Assembly (NCBI GenBank): GCA_950295325.1
Contig: OX485804.1
Coordinates: forward strand, 24,988,001-25,052,000
Length of the DNA stretch: 64,000 bases
Direction: 5' to 3'
Origin: Polytrichum commune
Taxonomy: Eukaryota > Streptophyta > Polytrichopsida > Polytrichales > Polytrichaceae
Each line of letters opens with the position of its first letter. Position 1 is the first letter of the stretch. The translations under genes and the position numbers were made by a program. The notes beneath the pieces are model-generated. The model did not search any database. It saw only the letters and a program-made list of their open reading frames with translations, and had not been told where the DNA came from. Positions 58,349-64,000 of this stretch are shown here, one piece after another.

Positions 58349-58920
58349 CGGCCGCTTCACACTATGGCCATCCAAGCCGAGAGGCCCTGGGATTGAGTGG
58401 CCAAACTTTGTTGAGAGTCCAAAGAAATGGGCTCAAAATACACAGCCAATGAAATATTATAAGTGGAGCCTTCGGCCAGGCATAGTGTGAAGTCTCCAAA
58501 GGCCAAGCCCAAAGTCCAAACCTTTGGCCATGAACTCCCACAGCCTCTTGACTTGGACAGCCATAGTGTGGAGCTTCCAAAGGCCAAGCCGGAAAGTCTT
58601 AACCCAAATGAGCATCCCACTTTATTCCTTGCTCAAAATAACCCCTCCAATCTAATGGCCAACATCTTGTCAATGATTGATTTTTTTAATGGGAAAAAAC
58701 CGACGGCCTCTCGACCATAGTTTGGGTTTCCATTCCCGTCCGACCCAAACTTCCTTCGAGAGTCCGTCGCCTTCTTCAAAAAGTAATCATTTTAAATTGC
58801 GACGGCCTTTGGACTTTGGCCATAGTGGGAAGGGTCGAGAGGTTGAACTCTTGGTTTCTTGCAGTTTGATTGGTGGTAATCGACGGCCTCTCGACCTTCA
58901 GCCATAGTGTGAAGCGCCCC
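58349..58920. mobile_element. Harbinger-like MITE, CGGCCGCTTCACACTATGGC ends, TSD TTA
   Basis: The left end is CGGCCGCTTCACACTATGGC; the right end reads inward GGGGCGCTTCACACTATGGC. TTA lies at 58346-58348 and 58921-58923. Internal motifs such as CCATAGTGTGAAG and GGCCTCTCGACC recur several times. Same family as 22,323-22,660. Confidence 0.85.
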
Positions 58921-58942
58921 TTACACTATGTACTGACACTAA

Positions 58943-61900
58943 AGGGTTGTTTACACCATGGACCTGAAGTCATCCAAGGGCCCTGTAAAATCAGTGATTG
59001 GTTGTTGAACTCATCCCGGGACCACTTCGGTTTACCACTACCGAGGAAAAAATGTCAGAGTGACCATGGAGGTCGAGGTCCCCAAAAGACATATTTGAAG
59101 GCCTACATAATTCACTGACATGATCCAACAAGGTTTGCGGTGAGAGAGGCAAAAGATGTGGTATGGTAGAAAAAGGCAGGGACCCATGGTAGAGAAATGT
59201 TGTTCAAACTTTTTTTTGGAGGGTTGTAGATACAATGGTGGCTTCCTTTCATTACAAACTAATGTTATATTTTGAAAACATAGTATAAAAGGTCATTATT
59301 TACATCATTCTCTCAATTCCCTTGCATCGTTGTTGTGACATAGTTTGGGTAGTAGTGTATCAAGTTTTTTTCAAAACATTAAGTGATATACTATTGATGA
59401 AGGGATATACTATTAATGAAGAGTCACGTAGACAATCATAAAGAGAGTGGTCACAAAATTCACATGAATGCAAGAGATGGCAGCTCAAAAAAACCAAACA
59501 TTAATTTCTCAAATGTTACATGGTCTTAATATGCTTCCCTTTTCTTCTAGTGTATTTCGCCCTCCTCCAATTACACTCATGTTCAATGTTTTGCAAAGAG
59601 GACAATTAGATAGTCATCTTGGAGTTGGAATTTTGCAAGGAAAAAAACGGCAACAAAAAATACAATTTGGCGAAGAAAAAAAAGAAGACATGGCAAAATT
59701 GAAGTGAACAGTTGAAGTGCACCTCCTAATTGCTATTCGAGGTAAAATGGACAAATTTTTTGCAGAAAAATAAATTTAAATAAAATAAAATAAAATAAAA
59801 TAAGGTTGAATGCGGATGTATGCAGGTATATGATATTGTATATGGGTTGTATAATGAGGTTGCCAAAGGCCTTTGCTGTAAGCCTCTATGTCCCCTCCCT
59901 TCATAACATGGTTAGTCATTGTTGTGGGGACTTCGAAGTTGATTTACTATGTTTAGTTGTTTTCATGCAAGAGGGTTTGAACTCACTTCTCTTTAATTCA
60001 AATTTTTTCACATCCTTTCTCTAACCACTGACATGTTTTATATTTCCGTCCTTGCATACTCACATTGCTCTCATCTATATTAACTTTTGTTCATTTTTTT
60101 TTAAAATTTTATTTTTATTATGCAAGTGTCAACTGTTGGATCAAACTATATATTCGATTAATGCATGCAATCACATGTTTCAACTATTCTTGGTTTTCAT
60201 GAAAAAAATACAAATTATTTCTCAAAGAATACATGATAAATAAGATGGAAAATAATGTATCAAGAACTAATAAGGGATAAAAAAAATATGATAGTTTCAA
60301 AAAGTAGATGAATGGCGTGGCAACAGAGCAAACATGTGTAATAAAATTCATGTAAGTGTTGCAAGATCATGAGAAGAAAATATTACTTCACCTATATTTA
60401 TTTTCTATAAACAAATTACAACTACACCATCAATTATTGGAACCAAAAAATATTTTATTTGAATTATTTTATATAAAAAATCAAAATAATATTGAAATTT
60501 TGCTAAAACATGTTGTTGATAATTTTGGATTTTTTTGTGTCATTCCAAGAATCCACAAATTTTATGAAGAACGTAAATAAAAAATTTGATGCTCTCCTAT
60601 ATAAATTATAATTAATCTTATATTGTATATGTGACAATTTCATTATTTGTTTTAGTGATGTTGGATTTTTCTCATAGTTTGTATTGTCACAAATTTGCGG
60701 CCAATAATTTATGCGTCATTGTGACTTCACGCAGAAGATTGTTTATTTTTCAATTTCTCTTAGTATCAATAGCTATATTTTTACATCATTTATTTCATAT
60801 GTAATTAGAATATCTTTCCTAGTTGGAATTTTTTTTTCACTTCAGCAAGTCCATCTCTTTATACCCATAATTCACAACCCTCTCGTATTTCTCCATTGCT
60901 AACTCTTGTAGCTAATTTATTTTATGCTTTAACAACCCATCGTTTTCAATATCTTTTTTGTTTACAATTCACAAATTGTACTATATTATGTAAGTTGCTA
61001 CAATATCGGGCATGTTTCTCAAAGATATTTCGGATTGTTTTTTTTAATCAATCTCTATCTACATTTTAAAATCCCAACTGACTATTCCACACACATCTTG
61101 ATTGAAGATTGAATGAAATTTCAATTTGTCTCATTATGGATAATGCAACATTTATGCCTTTAATTGGATAGCACATCCAAGGTCTCCATTATATGTAGTA
61201 TCTCCTATAATTTAATATGCCTAAATTTTATGTTCTATACATGTACATTTAATTTTTGTAACATGAAAAACAACCCAATCATGAAGACTTCATGCCTAGT
61301 CAAACTCATAATCCCACAATATACAATATGATTTGACAATTCTATGTAGAATTGCTTAATGAAAATACTTTTTACAATGATAGTCTTCTCCGTCAACTAC
61401 CGAAGCTAAAACATGAATACGTGGCCAATATATTACCCCCTATAATGCAAGACATGCCATTAATTGCTCAAACCTTTAAGCTAAAACCCTAACACTGCGA
61501 TTCACTTGGAGTTTGCACAAAACTAGTTAAAGATGCTTCCTAACAGCTCGACTATTTTCTACAATGTCTTTTGTGTACAATTCATCCCCACTACCCAACC
61601 TATGTAATGACATTGCTACTTTCCCTTGCATCGGTGTAATGATCCTAAAACGGGTATCTTCTTTCTTCAAATTGGGGCCCAACCTCTTATACAAAAAATT
61701 GAATGTAATGTATTTTACTCAAGTTCAATTCCTAAATTCTTTCTCCATCCACAAGCCCAACAACAAACGGTCTACAAATCCATACATTTTTTTCTTGACT
61801 CATATGCTCTTCTTTCTATACCCCATACTCTCATAAACCTAGTTTAAATTTGCAAACTTCTCCTATTTTCCTTGCAAAAGCAATGTTTGAATGTGCACAA

Positions 61901-62320
61901 CATGCTTCACAAGCATGTACAAAAACATGTATAATTTAAAACGTAAAATAAGTCTCCTCCTCCTCTCTTCCACTGCAACCATGCTTACTGAAATCCAAGG
62001 TGAAAACAAGCAAAAACAAGAAGATAAGAGAAATGAAGAACAATGAAGCCAAGAGTAGACAAAAGAATGGTCAATTTTTGTTATTTTTCCTTCCAAAAGT
62101 GTCATTTTGAGACATTTTTTTTTAAAATCAGCACATGCACTTTTCAGTGTATGGTCATTCCTCTTGGTCCGCATTTGTTTTACACTTAGTGAGGGGTCCA
62201 AAGGCTTTGAAAATTATTTTCTTTAGAAATCAGACCATGGGAATTCGACCATCCAATCGGATCATGAGAAAGTGCCATCTTGCATGGTCTGACTTCATGT
62301 TCCATGGTGTAAACCAACCC
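58943..62320. mobile_element. Long Harbinger-like element, TSD TAA, 3.4 kb
   Basis: The left end is AGGGTTGTTTACACCATGG; the right end reads inward GGGTTGGTTTACACCATGG. TAA lies at 58940-58942 and 62321-62323. The outer 190 bp on each side match the 550-bp element at 14,166-14,715. The core (about 59,250-62,050) is very AT-rich, includes an AAATA repeat at about 59,777-59,802, and has only short unrecognised open frames. It may be an extended form or contain nested insertions. Confidence 0.72.
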
Positions 62321-62323
62321 TAA

Positions 62324-62936
62324 TTATCTTGTAGTCACTCAACGGCAACTAGAGAGGGTGTCATATAACCAAGCTACTTTATTAGTGGGATTTCCCACCA
62401 TTACCATTATTAAAGTAGTAGTGGGATGACAACGGATCTTAACAATGGGAATGGGTGAGAATGATCGAATTCAAGTGCAAGTCAATGAAATCATGGTGTA
62501 TTACACACAAGTAGAGTCTATTTGGCCGAAATGGAACGAATAAAGTCAAATTGCTTTGTGTAGAAAATGCCCTCGAGCAAAAAGTCGGTTAAAGATTAGT
62601 CAAAAGTTGGTCTTTTTCCCATCCAATGTGGGAAAAAACAAACTCAATTGTGGTTGTGTTTGGAAATATCGACGCCATTTAATTATGTCAAACCCTATTC
62701 ATAAGAAACAAATGTAAATGCCTACCAACAACTTAACTTGAGGTATTTTATCAAGTATAGTTATGTATTCATACAATATTAATCAATACATTTAGTTCTT
62801 TTTTGCAAATGGGCTCCATTATAGTCTTTTCTATTATTTACAAAGTGTCACGATTTTATTTGTATCACAATGAAATGTCACATTTTAAGTCTATCATTTC
62901 GGTTGCTTTATAATCACACCAAAATTCATATGCCAA
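62324..62936. other. No gene seen
   Basis: Intergenic AT-rich sequence between the long element and the SINE. Confidence 0.35.
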
Positions 62937-62948
62937 CCATGTTCACAA

Positions 62949-63319
62949 GATAGATAGATAGAAACTCCGGTCCCTTTTTAGCAAGGGGCCGGCATGAATA
63001 AAGTGTCCGTTTGTAATGTCAATGACCCGATGCCCACCGGACAAGGGGACATTGGGGCAATACTACTCTCCCCTTTCGAGGATGGACACTATAGTGACAC
63101 ACTATACTAGTTCCTAGCTAGCCACTAAGTGCCTTGAAGATACCAGACATGGAATCCCCCCAAAGGACTTTGAGGTACCCATACAACTAGGTCCAAGGAC
63201 CCCCCACCATAATTGGGTGGACTAAGGTGGTGAGCACCACGCTGGCATGGGGAATAGAACCCACAACCTCCTCATTGGGGGTCACGAGCCCTAACCACCA
63301 AGCCAAGGCCCGTGGTGCC
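62949..63319 (-). mobile_element. tRNA-derived SINE, 12-bp TSD
   Basis: Read on the minus strand, the element starts GGGCACCACGGGCC, carries an A-box-like TGGCTTGGTGG and a B-box GGTTCTATTCC, and its head closes as a tRNA-like stem (GCACCAC with GTGGTGC). It ends in a short TCTA repeat. Identical 12-bp duplications CCATGTTCACAA flank it at 62937-62948 and 63320-63331. Size 371 bp. Confidence 0.85.
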
Positions 63320-63512
63320 CCATGTTCACAACTTTCAAGCCCTATTCAGAAAAAAGCACAATTGTAAATGCCCATCGGCATCTCAATCTACGAGATTTTT
63401 ACCATAATTATTTTTGTGTTGAGTTTATAATTTTGATCAATAAATTTTATTTCTTTTGAGTATAGTGCAATGGGCTCCGTTCCAGTGAACATGGATGCTT
63501 GGATGATACTTA

Positions 63513-64000
63513 GGGCCACTTCACACACGAGACTGACAGCCCGTGACCAGTACACTTCAAGCAATCTCATTGGTGGAAAAGGCGGAGCTAGTCCAAGTTC
63601 GCTCACTTCGCACTATGCTTGAGGGACCGACGGAGTATGTGAATGCAAGATGGATGTAAAGTCTACATGGATTCCTAGATGGCATCAATGGATCATGTTT
63701 CATGGTCATTTGGAGTATTTTCAAAAACCACCTCTTGGAGGTAGGCCTAACACAAAACCACTAGGAGATCATGGCACTCTAAACGCTCACAACCGTTGGT
63801 TTATTCTATTTTATGATGAGTGAGGACCCACATGAATAGAAATCCATTGAAAGAGCATTTGGCTGAGGGCGTGGTTACATATGACTTCACACTACACATT
63901 GAGGATCCGTGACCACACTATATGATTTTGGAGGTGTCTTGGGACGGCCTTTGGACACTTTTTGGGGGGCTCTCACAATTTTATGGTCACGGCACTTGGC
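63513..64000. mobile_element. Harbinger-like MITE, GGGCCACTTCACACACGAG end, cut by window end
   Basis: The left end is GGGCCACTTCACACACGAG, preceded by TTA at 63510-63512. The interior follows 35,555-36,004 in order. The right end would lie just past the window. Confidence 0.78.

Overview
This window looks like nuclear DNA of a land plant with a large, transposon-rich genome. Two genes of unmistakable plant type are present: TATA-binding protein, with eight introns that restore a complete 201-residue protein, and a VMP1/KMS-type vacuole membrane protein in one exon. Telo-box motifs, CT-rich leaders and many small inverted-repeat transposons also fit a plant. I cannot name the species. Non-flowering groups such as lycophytes, ferns or gymnosperms would fit the low gene density, but nothing I can see proves it.

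Layout. Bases 1-44,300 are almost entirely repeats and decayed mobile elements. Between 44,300 and 58,200 lies the gene island: TBP (minus strand, 47,192-50,486, untranslated exon further left), a roughly 198-bp tandem array (53,012-54,739), VMP1 (minus strand, 55,416-56,840), and a C-rich plus-strand stretch upstream of VMP1. From 58,300 to the end the window is again transposons, with a tRNA-derived SINE at 62,949-63,319.

The transposon part can be read in unusual detail because many insertions keep target-site duplications (TSDs). hAT-type elements with 8-bp TSDs lie at 3,564, 7,417 and 34,778; the first still carries the C-terminal dimerisation domain of its transposase. PIF/Harbinger-like elements with 3-bp TTA-type TSDs lie at 14,166, 17,980, 22,323, 32,691, 40,337, 58,349, 58,943 and 63,513. 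A decayed PIF transposase with a Myb-like partner sits at 10,150-11,650. TA-flanked, mariner/Stowaway-like families, a pogo-like element, a CACTA element, two LINE remnants and two SINE-type insertions complete the picture. I saw no recognisable LTR-retrotransposon coding sequence.

The two host genes have unrelated jobs: TBP nucleates transcription initiation in the nucleus, and VMP1 acts in ER and autophagy membranes. No operon-like or gene-cluster logic links them. I found no previously undescribed multi-gene system. The most useful observations are structural: an intron inside the TBP stop codon, an intronless VMP1, MITE-seeded tandem arrays with an empty-site control, and several undescribed-looking palindromic element families.
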